From Daucus carota subsp. sativus (Eukaryota > Streptophyta > Magnoliopsida > Apiales > Apiaceae), in contig NC_030383.2 of the NCBI RefSeq assembly GCF_001625215.2, forward strand, positions 59,696,949 to 59,760,948: a DNA stretch of 64,000 nucleotides, given 5' to 3'. A program made the position numbers and the translations under genes. Below, in pieces: positions 12,501 through 26,345 of this stretch; position 1 is the stretch's first letter, and each line of letters opens with the position of its first letter. The notes below the pieces were generated by a model. It had not been told where the DNA came from, made no database searches, and saw only the letters and a list, made by a program, of their open reading frames with translations.

Positions 12501-13971
12501 CCTCCCAACTATACATCAGTAGTAGCATTTTGCATATTTAAAATAAGACTAAACACCGTATATGGAAGTCCAAATCTACTTGTATATGATGTCTTGTTAC
12601 TTGATATTGTAATGCTGCTAGATTGGATAGTTGGACATGTATTAAGTAATACTAATATCAGACCTTCTTACACATTCGCTAACAAAAATATAGGCCAAGT
12701 GTGTAATGTAAAATTTGAATAGACTTAAGAATTTAGGTCAGTACTTGTCCACCTAATAGCTAAACAAATCTGAAGGTTCTAGTAACTTGTTTTAGGTATT
12801 TTTTTTGTAAGTTACTTTTGGGCAGACTATGTGGGTATGGTCACATCAATAGTTTGATGTGTATTCTCTTATAGTTTATTATTGGGGATGTTGTGAAATT
12901 AAAAATTGTAGTCAGACTATTGTGCAATCATTCTGTACCCCCAGTGAACAGCTGTATGCTGAAGGGTCTCAAAATATCTTTTTGTATTCTTGAGATGTTA
13001 GTATTTACCTATTTGGTCAGATTTGATCTGATTAGAGTATATTTAGTTTGTGGTGAATCAACTCATCATACAAATTCTGGAATTAATATGTTTTTCAAAC
13101 ATAGGCATGCACAAGGCTGCGTAGTGAGTCGAATGGGACAAACACACCTAGTTCATGCTACAGATGTGGTGAGGGTGGACATTTTGCTCGTGAATGCACC
13201 AGTACACAGTCGAGCACAAGGTCACGTAGCGAGTCGTATGGTACAGGGACACCTAGTTCATGCTACAAGTGTGGTGAAACCGGACATTTTGTTCGTGAAT
13301 GTACGAGTTCAGCTAAGGTGTGCATTTCATTGGCATCTTCTTCTTGCTTATTAGTCTTTTCTATGCTGATGCTTTCTCTGGTACTTGGAGTTTTGAGTTC
13401 TTTTACTAACATTTTGTACAATATCTCCTTCGTTGGCCAGAATTCAAAGAGAAACCCTGGATTCTCAAGCTCGAAAGTAAAAAGCTGGGGACAAGATGAC
13501 GAATGGTTTAAAAACAAGTCTCTTTCTTTTGATCCTGATATGGCCCCAGTTAATGGAGGTTTCAGTGGATCATCCAAGGGTAAGCGCAAGAATGATTGGA
13601 TCAGTGAAAATTCTGGAGATTATACCCATATAAAGGAAAAGCACTACAAAAACTCTCCTTTGAGACCAGCTAACAAGATCAAGAAGTTTTCAAATTCAAG
13701 CGCTGACAATGGCTACGCTTCAACTCCGGACTCTCTTGGTAGTGCTCGACACCATCGGTTTAATTACTCACCTCCAGATACAGCTGGGGGTGGTTATTCT
13801 TCAACTCCCCAAGCTTATGGTAGTGCTCGACACCATCGGTTTGATTATCAGCACTTCCATCCCGTATCTGAATATTCAGTTTCACGTGATGCAAGATTTT
13901 ACGAGCAGGCAAGCCCAGCATCAAAACGTGGAAATTCTACCACTGGTAAGATGAGAAATTATTACAATTAG
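9043..13971 (+). CDS. CCHC-type zinc-knuckle protein, 550 aa, 7 exons
   Basis: Exons: 9043-9291, 10275-10493, 10588-10746, 11845-12009, 12121-12237, 13105-13317, 13441-13971. All introns are GT-AG in phase 0. The start ATG opens an acidic/lysine-rich N-terminus (DDDEE, then KKKKVKKVRRKSKR, a likely nuclear signal). Exon 2 is a run of E-K-E repeats (EKEALVVEKE). Eight CX2CX4HX4C-type knuckles follow: CYNC, CFVC, CYIC, CLKC, CYVC, CYRC (split by an intron), CYRC and CYKC. The fifth (CYVCKSFGHLCCVN) lacks the last Cys. The C-terminus is Ser/Gly/Tyr-rich and repeats GSARHHRF twice. Such knuckles bind single-stranded nucleic acid, usually RNA. It resembles the Arabidopsis AT3G43590 family; no molecular role is known to me. 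Confidence 0.9.
9513..9634 (+). repeat. (TG)n(AG)n microsatellite in intron 1
   Basis: TG repeat to 9530, then about 24 AG repeats to 9578, then a second GA-rich patch 9608-9634, all inside intron 1 (9292-10274) of the zinc-knuckle gene. A smaller GA run sits at 9424-9456. The segment CTGATTACGATCAGCTCC occurs on both sides of the second patch (9585 and 9636), pointing to a local duplication. Confidence 0.85.
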
Positions 13972-15079
13972 TCAGCCCTTCCCCACCCAGTATTTCTCCA
14001 TGAAGTGATTATAGATGGCATATAAGATTGTTGTTTGTGCCATTTGTTCTTTCTTATACTATTCTTTGCCCCCTCTCCCCTCCCCCTCTTTTTTGATGTA
14101 GAGTGAGCTGCAGATGCTGTACTGTATGTGGTTATAATCATAGGTTTATCTCCACAATGAATATGTTGAGATTTTCGGGCCCTTTTATACATAGCTCATA
14201 CAAGTGGAAAAGCTCCCGATAATGCTAGAACTCTGCACAATTTGCAGAGGGACTGATATAAACTCACATTGTCAAACTTCTCCCTCTGCAAAAGGGACGA
14301 GTATAAGCTCATTCACAAATTTTGTGTTTTTATATTGATTTTTTTTAAACTTATTGAAATGTTAGTGTTGTAAACTACATGTTTATTCATTAAAACCTAA
14401 GCAGTCTATTTAAATTTAAAAATTTAAAGGATATGACATGATTAAGCATTGTTGACCTCATGATAGCGATTGTGATTTTCGCACTGTAGATACCTGGATA
14501 CAAAAGTGGCTTTTATAGCTAGATTCTACAAACTCCAGATTTGCTAAAACTTTGATATTCTTAATGAAAATCTTAAACTCTAAATGTTGTAGTCAGTTTG
14601 AAGTCGTTGATATTCAAATACAAATTGAATATCTGATTTGATTTAAGTTTGATCTTAAAGTTTCAATTCGGAACCCACCAGGAAATTTTTCTTTCAAAAA
14701 TCTATTTTATCAGGCTGTTTATACTTTCATCTTTGACAACGATCAACCCATATTTTATAATTTTAACGGTATATGGGTTGTGTTCACTTGAATGATTTGA
14801 ATATTATAAAATATAAGTAAGAAATTATAAGATAACAATAATTGAATAATTTGATGAGTAAATTATAATTTATGTGATAAAAATTATAAAAAAACATGAT
14901 GAAAAAGTGAAATGAACATTTCCCACTAAAAATGTAAATTAAATTTTATATTCAAATCATTTGAATGAGATGGTGAAGAAATGAAAACTTCGAATGGGTC
15001 TGAATTTATCATATGAATTTCTATTCACTCTGTGTTCATTTCATTATATCTAAGCGAACAGAGTTCATGACTCAAATTA
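13972..15079. other. Zinc-knuckle 3' flank and AT-rich spacer
   Basis: The first few hundred bases should hold the 3' UTR. A possible degenerate MITE covers about 14776-15065: its ends carry TGTTCACTT and, inverted, AAGCGAACA, but I saw no target duplication. Nothing else is recognisable. Confidence 0.35.
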
Positions 15080-15303
15080 CACTTCCTCTCTCCAAATTTG
15101 ATGAGCTAGTTGACTTTAGGCACATAATTTAAGGTGCATTGACCGTCTAGTTCTGAATTTTATTTTTGTAAACGAAAATTTCATTTTTCAAATTTTTATT
15201 TGCAAAAATAAAATTTTAAAAATGAGTAATGTAGCTATGCGGTCAATGAATTTTAAAATGCGTATCCGAAGTACGAGTTTATCTAATTTGGGATGGAAGG
15301 AAA
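15080..15303. mobile_element. Degenerate Stowaway-like MITE
   Basis: Bounded by TA dinucleotides. The interior matches the two Stowaways at 26.1-26.6 kb (GAGCTAGTTGACTTTAGGC, GGTGCATTGACCGTCTAGTT, ATCTAATTTGGGATGGAAGG). The left end CACTTCCTCTCTCC has drifted from CTCCCTCCATCCC. It lies 576 bp upstream of the TSL start codon. Confidence 0.7.
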
Positions 15304-15878
15304 TATTATTTAACTCGTAACAAGTCAAAAAATACATACACATTCGCTGTCCCTTATTTGAGCTTTTTAGGTCACGCCACTCACAAAAATGACAACTAAT
15401 TAGGCCCCTGCGGCCTGCCCACAACACAAAAAACCCTCTTCAAAAAAAAAAAGAAACAAAAACCACCCCTCTCCCCAAAATTTCAAATCTTTTCTCTCCT
15501 CTCTCGTATTTTTCTCTCCCAATCTTCAAGATTTCATTAATCTTTTTATTATCCATTAAACCTCAACACCCCACCTCTCTTACTTGACCATTTCGACAAA
15601 ACACCCACACCCACCCTACACATACATAAATATATATATGAATTTTTGTATCTGTAGTTCTGTTATGTGCCCTGAAAAGCTCTAGCTTCAATTGGGCTTT
15701 ATGGGTTTTCTGGGTATGATAATCTGCTGAAGTTTTGGGCTTTTTAAGGGTCTGAAAGGGCTAAAGTTTTGATCTTTTGGGTTTTTACAAGTTCTTGAAA
15801 TTAGGGTTTTTGATAAAAGTAGTGAATGATTTGAGCTTTAATTGTTGTAGTTTAGCTTAATCTGCATTGGGGGAAACA
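15304..15878 (+). promoter_or_regulatory. TSL promoter and 5' leader
   Basis: A CT-rich stretch (15463-15600; CTCTCC and CCTCTCT runs) of the kind found at plant transcription starts is followed by a T/G-rich leader that probably belongs to the 5' UTR (15640-15878). CATAAATATATATATG at 15626-15641 could be a TATA element, but it lies downstream of the CT-rich block, so I do not assign a start site. Confidence 0.4.
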
Positions 15879-18800
15879 ATGTCGGATGATATGCTTCTTC
15901 ATTTCTCGTCCAACTCTTCGAACCAATCTGACCAGTCTCTTAAAATTGCGAAACTCGAAGCGCGGATGGTGGGCAAGGCCTCCTCTGCTGCTGTTTCTTC
16001 GGTTTTAGTACAGGCGAAAGTTGGGCCTGACAATGCTGCTGATGTGGAGAATGAGGCGGAATCTTTGCTCTCTAGTGATTCGGAGGATGTAAGGCCCTAA
16101 TCTCTATCTTTTTCTATATTCGTGGTAGTTGTATTGTTCGTGGGATTATGATAAGATTGTTTTGGTTATAATGTTGCTATGTCTGTGTGCATTTGTTGCT
16201 TTGTCTGCCTTCGTATAATTGTTGGTATAATTAAGATGTATTGTTTTAGCTTAGGAAGCATGAGTGCTTGTGTGGGGATACGGCGATATTAAAATATAAT
16301 TTTTTTTTACACACACACACATATATATTCAAATTAAACAAATAGTGGAATAAATAAGTATCCCTGCGTTCTAGGTTTTAGCTAATAATGTTGGTATGTC
16401 CGTGCATTGTTGATAACTTAGTATGCGGCATGGTAATAATTTGCTGGATGTTTAGGCCGAGGCAGACTCTTGAGGATATTTTCTTGCCCAGTCGATAATT
16501 TTAATGCGGTTATCTTAATCTTGTTTTAATGTGGGGAGATACTTAGATAGTTGCCGCAAGACAATTTGCTTGCTCTTTCAAAAGTTTAATATGGAATGTG
16601 GGATAAGTCGGGGATGGTAAATCAAGAAGATTGAGTCTGTTACCCCTTTCCATTTTTGTCCTTGTACCCGTGCCATTGGGCATGACATGGGTGTGGGTAT
16701 GGGATCAGAGTTGGATCCTTGCTTTTAGAATCTGGCACTTTACCTTGCGGCATCCCAATTCAAAATGAATATTAAGGTCTTGTTATGACTTGTTTAAAAA
16801 GAGCAAGGTCTATAAAGGACTTGTTTCAATGTTGTTCCATTGGTTTTATGTTACAGTTTAACATACATAATCAAGTGTATGTGAATTATGTGTAATTGGG
16901 TAGTTGAAGCTAATTTTATGAATGTGCAATAAACTTGTCTATATAAAGTTTTGCTTGTATTAAGCTTACACGCTGAGTCCCTGCACCCGTCCGTTTCTAA
17001 ATTTGTATCCATATCTAAAAACTAAGAATCCGACTCCTGGACCAGCACTCATGTCACACACCCATACCCGAGCCCGGGTATTTGATATCTCATTGACCCT
17101 TTAATTTTCAAGGCAGACATTTTACTTTTGAATAACTTTTCAGAGGGATTCTAATGATATAATAGTTCGTGTACTTGTCGTATTTTATAAATGTAAGAGA
17201 ACATTCATCGTACATTATAATCGTAAAGTATCTTTCGCTTTATGAAATTAATTTGGATTTTTTCCCTTCTCTGGTGGATTCAGGGTTAATATATTTTTGT
17301 TAAAACAAGAATTTCAAGCAGGACTTTTGTCTTTCTTTGTACCTGGTGGGATTTAGGGTGTTCTACTATATTAACACGATCTAGTCCTGTTTGCTGTATT
17401 CATTCTGCGTGAACCATTTACTAGTATGTGATGAACAGAAAGTTACAAAAACTCAAGAGATTAATAATAACTAAAAGTGCTCTTACCAGTTACAACACGC
17501 TTTCAGCCTACTATGCATGCAGTACATAGTATTCATTGACATCTTTTCTTTATAATATTCTTTCTTTGAGTTGTTTATATTCATTATAAGGTATAGTTGT
17601 AAATGGCTGGATGCGTAGTTCCTAAGCATATGTTCTTAGATATTTTCTTGTACCCCACTTATAAAACCACCGTTTTTTTTTGGATTTGAGCTAGAATGGC
17701 GAAGACTTTCTAATTCTAGCTAACACCAAGAAGCGTCAGAGAGCTGAAGATGAACACTCCGATGTGTTTGAGGATCTCGAGGTAACATTATTGCCTGTTG
17801 TACTTGATAGAAAATTGTGCAATAACCATGTTCCGAGTGCTTTTAATCATCCCATCTTCCTTGCTTTGTCAAGTTATATCATATTTTATCTTTTGCAAGA
17901 TCACATTTCTGTACAAACATAGAACCCCACCACTTTTGATAGAACTATTTTGGTTCATACTATACCTTAAGTGTATCTACTATCTAGATAGAGCATCTTG
18001 TCTCTCTTACCTCACACGCTTGAAAAAGACACTGCCTAGTAACTCTTAAGAATATGAATCAGAATGCGGCGGATTCCAGGCAGAAATCTGACGGAACGCT
18101 TGATGGAAAGATAGTTTTAGAGGGAAACAAGAAAAAGCAAATCCCTTGTAGGGATCAGTCAACATCAGGCAAAAAGCGTGGCTCCCGTACTAAACCGAAA
18201 ATGTCTCCTCCGACGGTTCTGCAATCAAATGGTCAGCTTGAGAACTCATCTCAGAAGGTATGTTTCTCTGGATGAGTATTTTCCAGTTATGACTCGTTGA
18301 AACATAAAGAAGGCTCTTGTTTTGAACCTAGGTATATGTTGAAAGAACCTCTGTTCTAGATGTGCAATATAGAGGAAAGGAGGATTCTCTAACAGCAATA
18401 TGTCTAGGAGACCTTATTTACAACCGAAGATAATCTTTGTAAAAATATTACAAAGTCACTAGACTCACTATGGAATTTAGAATCGTAACCAAGCTGGCAT
18501 AATTGGTGATGTAAGCGAATTTTTAGCTAAAAGTATAACTTATATGTCGCGATGCTAAATTATTATAATTTATTAACCTATTTCACCCCATTTTCCCACT
18601 TGCGATAATTTTTTTTTTTAAAAGAAACTATAACTTAGTAATATAAGAATTTCTGATGCTTTTTTTTTCTTGACAAAGAATGTCTGATGCTTTAATATGT
18701 TCTACTTATGAAAACAAAACATTAAATCATTTCGTGCATTATATTTATATCTTTAATGCTATTAATAATCTCTTAGAACGGTTTCCTACAAAACTTGACC

Positions 18801-21800
18801 CAGATTAAGCATTGATTTCTCTTTTGCATTTTTATGAGCAGTTGTTTCTGTTTTACATTTTATTCACATTTTATGCTTTTAGATTTCAAGATTAAAAGAC
18901 CAGCCAACAACCCACAGTTATCGAATACAAGTACAAAGAAGATATCTTTTATGATAAATTTACATTGTAATAATTAAGCAGTGACATAATTTTTCGGTAA
19001 AACGATACAAAATCTTGTAGCCATTTATGATTTTTTAAAAAGAGTTGGTAAAGGTGACTCATGCATCTGACAATGTTGGTTTCTATATTCCATCACAGTG
19101 GTTGTTTGTATAATTGACGAAATATATTCAATAATAATTTGTTATAAAAAATCTGCTAAAAAAGATGGACTGTTGTAATTTTATGGTAGAACTGATTTAT
19201 TCCTAGATAGCTAAACCCTCATTTGTCCAACTTTCTAGGATCGCTTGCCCAAAGAGCAACATGGACTTGGTGATCATATATTACTTGAGGTTTGATTACT
19301 TGTTTTGTTAGTTGACTTCGTATATTTGTTAATACTCCACATTTTCTCAGTGTCTTTGCACATATCTAATTGCACTATAAGATCCCAAGTGCGCCTCTTC
19401 TCCCCCTACTCTTGGATCTCTTCATACCTATAATCTGCTACTTTTTCCATATGATAGGAGCTCACTTCTTTACGTTCAAAAGTTGTCGCTTTGGAGGAGG
19501 AATTAAGGAAGTCACGTCAAGAAGCTTCTGACAATCAACTTGAGCGCAACCAATTGGATAAGGTAGATTTGTATTAGATTTCACCATTTGCATGCAAAAT
19601 GACTTCAATCACTGAAACCATGACTTTTTATCATGTGTTGTCGCAATCTACGCAGGAACTTAAGGATATTAAAGAAAAAGAGCAGCAGATGAAGCCGAAG
19701 GTAGGGTTTTACTGATGCTTTTCTTCATTTTGTTGTAGCTTGGGTCAATACAAATGAATTTATTGGCAACAAAATTTTGATACGTTTAACTAGATAAATA
19801 CTGTAGTGCATGGGTAATGGTATGTAACATGCATTAGGAAGCCTAACAAGTGACTGTATGTTTTGGCTATACAGAGTCACACATTTCATCTTCCGAGTGC
19901 ATACCACGTTAGATAATTGATTATGTTGCAAGTATATATGCTGGCTGTTCTGATTTTACATGTGTTTTCTTCTGTATCTTATTAAGATTAGTTGTTTAAC
20001 TATCCTTTTCTCCATACTTCCAATTACCATTCTTGCAGAGTACAAGTTTTGACTAGACATCAACACAAACAGTGTGCTCCCTGAACACCTGTCACAATCA
20101 TGTACAGTATTGATTAACTACAAAAAATTTGATTTGTTTGATGACGGAAACCACCATGGCACTAATATGAACTTGTGTGATGAATGTTACTCAATTATAT
20201 TTAAAATGCTCTAATACAAAGCTCAGCTTATGGATGCTATAATTCTTATCATCCACAGATGTAATCATGCCAAGTTCTTCATATTTAATGTAATCATACA
20301 TTACAGATGCTATTTTGTAGTTGTTTTCCCTTACTTTTGCAACTGCAGCCATAATATTATGCGTGAATGATTAAATTATATAACAGATTGTATGTTGTCT
20401 CTTCAAATGATTTACGCTCATATCTTGATTTTTTTTCAAAATTATATTTCTTTCTCTAATGCAGAGACTGAAAGTACTCTCCGATCTTTTAATATCTGTC
20501 TCAAAAGCTGAGAGGCAAGAGGCTAGGATGAAAGTACGCCAAGATTCTTTGAGACTTGGTAATGTAGGTGTTATCAGGTAAATCGTTATAATTAGTTTTT
20601 TATTGTACATTAATAGCAGGAGCATTCTCCTATTTTTTTTTTGTTATGGTGTATAGTTCTCTTCATTTCCGCATTAGCCGCTGGTCCTTAATTGCTAAAG
20701 ATTCTATTTTTTTATAATCTCGAGATTCCCGTCTTTCTTATGACCTGTTTGCCCGTTTGAGCTGAGTTAGCTTGTTTATGAATCGCAGAGCTGGTACCGT
20801 CATATCAGAGACATGGGAAGATGGACAAGCAATTAAGGATCTCAATGTTCACCTTGTATGCTCTAACATATATTTTATTTACTTTGGCATGTGAGAATAT
20901 GTGATGAGATAATACCTCTCTTGAACACTATGCTGCCATGATGAGGCAAACCAAAATGTATTAAATATCGACTAATTTGTTGAATTGTGATTATTAGAGA
21001 CAATTACTGGAAATGAAGGAAGCTGTTGAAAGGCAGCGCAAGTTGCTGAAGAAGAGGCAGTCAGGTATATTTCAGTATCCGTGAAATGTGAATTGATGTA
21101 GTCGCTCGCTTGTTCTGGTTGGTATTGTAATTTTTGCTACTTACGAGATATATACTTCCTATAATCAGAAGGGTCTCAGTTTGGCTCTGTTTTTGTTTTA
21201 GTTCGTTTAAATAGTGAATTTAAAATAATATTATCGAATGCAGTTATAACCATCAGCACTGCTGTAAACTATATGAAATCTACTAATACTATGAAAGTAT
21301 TAACTGTTGTGTAGTTCCTAATACGGATAACATTATTTTTGTATTTTAGATAAAGGTGTGGCAAGTGATGCAGAAGCAAGAGCGCAAGAAGAAGATTCTC
21401 TTATTCAGGATGAGATCTATAAATCCCGTTTAGCTAGCATCAAACGAGTAAGTGTTCTTCCATCATGATTTCTTTCTGTGACTTTGTTTAACTGTAACCT
21501 TCATTTTACTGTAAAAAATTGTGTAATACTGGTAAGGGGGTGTCAGAATGGAAGATATAGGGTCTTGTCAGCACATGATTCTCACTCCTTACACTGGTCT
21601 TCATCATCATGCACTTTTAACACCACAATCCTCTTTGCAAATTTATAACAAATCGAGCATTAAATGCTGAAGTAGCACTAATTAAATACTTTTAACTATT
21701 TTTAAATATATTTGTGAAATTACTGCTACATTATTTATAGTGTTAATTTGATTTCACCTGGTTCAATGTTTCTTTGGCCATTGTGCTATTTAAGGAAACA

Positions 21801-24800
21801 AGACATTTTCAACTGTTAGCTCATTGTTGAAGCAAGTAGCATAATTTATAACATAAAAATGAATGTATACCATTTGGGTAAAACGTGATATCTTTGTAGC
21901 CAACAGCACCAGAATAGTAAAATTCTCATGCCACGAAAGCCTTCCACTACTTTCTGCAAACCCCTCAAACTTGATTCTCGATAATTCTTTACTAATGGAC
22001 ATGTCTTCTAATGTATTTCTTCCAAACATAGTATTTTTTGTTAAGTTATTAACTTTCATACTCTTATTGTAGGAGGAGGAAACCCTCATACGTGAAAGAG
22101 ATCGTTACGAAATAGAAAAAGGAAGGCTTATACGAGAAATGAAACGCATACGGGATGAGGATGGTTCTCGCTTTAACAATTTCCAAATTTTAAATCACCG
22201 ATATGCTCTCTTGAATCTTCTTGGAAAAGGAGGATTCAGCGAGGTTTACAAGGTCAGAACTTCTAATAGGTGCTACAAGCAGTCTATTAATAATATATCT
22301 TGAACCAAAAAGAAATAAGTATTAAGAGAGTATTACAATATTCTCGATTATTTTTCTGCCCCTATTTGGCAATTGTGTAAATGCACTCTTTTGCAGTGAT
22401 TTGAGGTTGATATTTCGGCAGGCTTTTGATTTGGTAGAGCACAGATATGTTGCGTGCAAGCTTCACGGTTTAAATGCTCAGTGGAGTGAAGAGAAGAAGC
22501 AAAGTTATATACGTCATGCAATCCGTGAATACAATATTCACAAGACCTTAGTGCATCATCATATAGTGCGACTTTGGGACACTTTTGAGATAGACCAAAA
22601 TACATTCTGCACAGTCTTGGAGTACTGTAGCGGTATGCATGTTCTCTGGATCATTATTCTTTATCATTTGTTTTCTGTTACAAGTAGTGGAACACTTGTC
22701 CTTTACCAAAAATTATTTAAACTATGAAGATGACTGGTTCAGGAATGATTTAACTCAGTTGACTGCAAAGTAAATGAAACCTGAACTTCTTTTTGATTAT
22801 CAAATACCAATTTTTAGTTATTTTTTTAAGTATTTGTCATGTTTTTTCCAGGTAAAGATCTTGACGCAGTTCTTAAAGGGACCCCCATCCTGCCAGAGAA
22901 AGAAGCTAGAATAATCATAGTTCAGATTTTTCAAGGGCTTGTTTACTTGAACAAAAGAACACAGAAGATCATCCATTACGATTTGAAGCCTGGAAATGTT
23001 CTTTTTGATGAGCTTGGAGTTGCTAAAGTGACTGATTTTGGTCTTAGTAAGATAGTGGAAGATGATGTTGGGTCCCAGGGCATGGAACTTACATCTCAGG
23101 GAGCTGGAACTTATTGGTAAGCCATGTACCACTGCAGTGTAGTTATATATCTTCTTCATCGTGTCAACTATATTTTGTGGGCATCATCAGGTATTATGGC
23201 ATGTCTTGGTTATCTCACGGGTATAGTATGCTTCTTTGGCATTGCTTTTCTTCTCCTTCCTAATAAATTGCCTACTATACATCTTAGCATTTGGCATTTG
23301 ATAAGCTGGCTAAGTGCTAACCAGGAGCATGCTTAAAAATTGGTAAAAGAATGAATAATTTTTTCTCTATCCTTTGTTTGAGTTTGGTATCCTGGGACCA
23401 GTGATTCCTCCTCCCTTGCTGACACCTATTTTCTCCTCTGCAATTAGAAGCAGACATTGACTTTGTGCATAAGGTTATATATGATATGGGTTCGAAGGTC
23501 TAAGATTTGTATGTTGGCACCTTGATGTCACTATTTCTTGTAAACTAGTTAGCCAATATTGTGTAAATTAGTTAGCTGGACAATATTCAATTATTTCGTA
23601 CTTATTTGTTTTGATACTATGCAAGTGCAAGTTCCACGGGAAGTAGGTACAACTTGCGTGTTTCGTTTTATAAAATGAAAAGGCTACATGAGCAGTCTAT
23701 CTTACAGTTTAAATGCAAGTTACACCAAAACACTGTAAGTTGTCAACTTGACTTCCCGTGATAACTTCAACTTACTGTGTTTATTACTGAATGCTTAATT
23801 TTCCTTTTTGTTTAACTTCTGTGTACGGTCATTGTTAACCATGCACATATTTGTTTATGGTTGTAAGTTCCTTGAAAGCTCAACTTCTGCCTGTAAGGCG
23901 TAAGCCCATCTTTGCTGAACCAAATAACACCTTGCCGTGTTTGAAGTAGTATCTAAAGGCTAAATCATGTGAGCTATGTTGAGGACAAGTAAAGAAGTAT
24001 TTAATTGTTCCTTGACTGGTGGATTCTAATAGATTCTCCTAAAGGAATTAGCAATAATACTGTGATATCCTTCTTTTTGATTGTATACTTCTTGTTATGT
24101 AAACACTCTAAAATTTCTTTATCTTATAATAGGTATCTGCCTCCTGAATGCTTTGAGCTAAATAAGACTCCCTTCATATCATCGAAGGTATGTTTTGCAA
24201 GTGCCCTTTAGTATAAATTTCTGAAACTAGTTCTTTGCCTCCTGACTAAATGACTTGTGCCACTTCACCTAGGTCCTAGCTTCGCAATTTACTTACCAAG
24301 TCCTATACCTTTAAGCATATTTGTTTTGTCCTATCAGGTTGATGTTTGGTCAGCTGGGATTTTGTTGTACCAAATGCTCTTCGGTAAACGTCCTTTTGGG
24401 CATGACCAAACTCAAGAACGGATTTTACGTGAAGATACTATCATAAAAGCTCACAGAGTGGAATTTCCTTCAAGACCTGCTGTCTCGAGTGAAGTGAAGG
24501 TTAGTTAACGCAATTCCTACTACATTGAAAAACATATTATTGTAATCTTATGATTGATAATGATAAATTTTAAATAGACACCCATAAAGGAAGTGCAAAA
24601 GCATGAGTTAAGGTACGAAGATTAAACGTTATTCTTCCAATTCTTCTTTATGAGAAAATAACTCTAAAGAATCTACAGTTACAAGTATATGTGTACAGTA
24701 TAATGTCTCCCAAAGCACCATTAAACCTCGTTTTGTTAGATCATTCCAATAGATGTCATGAAGCTGTAAAAAAAGAAGCTTAATGATCAAAAAAGAAGGC

Positions 24801-25313
24801 TCTACCCATGAGGGCCTGGCCATCATCATGCTCTTAAATTTACTTTAAAAAATGGGTTGTGGACAATTAGCAATTGACTCGTGAAAATTAAAATCCCCCC
24901 GTAAAAAGTAATCAGGTTTAAAGGGTCACCCATGTATCAGCCTGGTTCCGGCTATATTTATTTTTCATTCTTATCCATCCACCTCATTGGTTCATTAGAA
25001 GCCAGCCTAAGACAAATCACAAATATGTAAACCACCATATTTGAGTGCCTTATCACATGGTCTTCCTGTCAACACTTCTAATCTTCTATTAAGGTTGCAG
25101 TAAAGTCTTCTCTGTCATGATCAGGTTTGGAAATAGAAAGAAAAGAACCTATCTAGCATTTATGAGTGTATTTCATTTTCTTCAAAGGTACTCACTCCTC
25201 TTTATAACTTTGTGCAGGAATTTATCCGCCGATGCCTAACATATAATCAGGTAGAGAGACCAGACGTGCTAACGATCGCTCTAGACCCATACCTCACATA
25301 CACGAAAAAGTGA
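15879..25313 (+). CDS. TSL: TOUSLED serine/threonine kinase, 672 aa, 16 exons
   Basis: Exons: 15879-16088, 17695-17781, 18051-18257, 19239-19289, 19458-19562, 19656-19700, 20465-20577, 20789-20855, 20998-21064, 21350-21447, 22073-22252, 22422-22632, 22852-23116, 24133-24187, 24338-24499, 25218-25313. The N-terminus [20 protein letters not shown] matches Arabidopsis TSL closely. Basic patches ([13 protein letters not shown]) suggest nuclear targeting. A coiled coil spans about residues 186-390 and mediates oligomerisation in the family. The kinase domain runs from about 395 to 665: [10 protein letters not shown] loop, VACK lysine near 423, catalytic HYD (Tyr in place of the usual Arg of HRD, as known for TSL) near 524, DFG at 542-544, and PPE in place of APE. 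TSL acts in chromatin and replication-linked processes and in leaf and flower development. All key residues are present; length is near the 688 aa of Arabidopsis, which has an extra Gln-rich stretch. Confidence 0.97.
23635..23760. repeat. Small fold-back in TSL intron 13
   Basis: CACGGGAAGT (23635-23644) and its exact inverse ACTTCCCGTG (23751-23760) are about 106 bp apart in the 1 kb intron 23117-24132. Several GCAAGTT and ACTTGC half-repeats lie inside. It could be a MITE remnant; no target duplication was found. Confidence 0.4.
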
Positions 25314-26079
25314 CGAAACATGCAACTGTCCAAGGAGAGCAAGCAAAGAATGTACCAGGAATTTTGTATAGTTGTAAAGCTCTGTCATACACTGCTGCTC
25401 TGACTCCTGGGATCCCCCTTGTCCATCAACAATTTGACACAGCCCCCTCTTTTTTGAACAATTTTTTTTTATACTTCCATTTTGTCGCGATTTTTTAGTA
25501 AAATTTTGCTTCTCTGGGTTACTTTGCGAAAAGGCGAAAGCTGATGTAACTTGTTTAAATATGCTGAATTATTTAATCTCCGGAGTGTCAATTTTTTTTT
25601 GCTTGGAATATCGGATAACTTGGAGTTGGCCAAAGCCTTTGTTCTTTTGCATTCAAGATTGTTTAGTTGTTTGTACAAATTGAATGCCCTTTTTAAAAAA
25701 AACAAACACAAAAGCTGTAATTTAAATTGAATTTCATCAATTGGGAACTTGATAATATTTAGCGAGTGATTAGGGTAAATTTCAAAGTTGGGGGGTGAAT
25801 ATTTAGTATTGTGGTGTCAAGGGTTTTTATATATACATAAAGTGGTCAAATATGATTTATATTTTTTTAAGAAGGTGGCTAAAATTATTTTTTAAACTAA
25901 TTTTTCCTAGTAAAGGAGTGTTCAGCCATTTTCAAAAACATAAAAATAATACTAAGCTTGCTGAAATTAAATTTGGTAAATTTCAAGCATAAATTTAGAA
26001 TTTACTTATCGGTTCTTCTATGATGGGCACATGTTAAGCGCGAAAATTGTTGTATTTAGATCATTTTGATTGGTTTCTA
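25314..26079. other. TSL 3' UTR and spacer
   Basis: The first 300-400 bases are the likely 3' UTR. The rest is AT-rich with no recognised element or frame. Confidence 0.4.
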
Positions 26080-26313
26080 CTCCCTCCATCCCAAATTAGA
26101 TTAGCTAGTTGACTTTGGGCACGCAACTTAAGGTGCATTGATCGTCTAGTTTCGAAATTTACTTTATTAATATTTTTTTAAACGAAAATTTCTTGTTTAA
26201 ATTTTTATTTGCAAAAATAAAATTTAAAAAATAAATAATGTAGCTATACGGTCAATGAACTTTAAAGTGCGTGTTCAAAGTCAACGAGCTCATCTAATTT
26301 GGGATGGAGGTAG
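26080..26313. mobile_element. Stowaway MITE (234 bp)
   Basis: Ends CTCCCTCCATCCC and GGGATGGAGGTAG form terminal inverted repeats, flanked by TA. The inverted similarity continues inward (AAATTAGAT / ATCTAATTT). TIR and TA target are diagnostic of Stowaway (Tc1/mariner). Confidence 0.9.
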
Positions 26314-26345
26314 TATTTCTTAAAAATAGTGGACCTTTGCAAATA

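Noticed and set aside
12893..13354. 153-codon frame overlapping the zinc-knuckle gene
   Set aside because: It runs from intron 5 into exon 6 in a different frame from the CX2CX4HX4C reading, which is plainly the coding one.
16620..17095. Possible fold-back in TSL intron 1 (GGGTGTGGGTATGGG / CACACACCCATACCC)
   Set aside because: The two arms match only over about 13 bases and flanking blocks are not collinear, so no element can be bounded.
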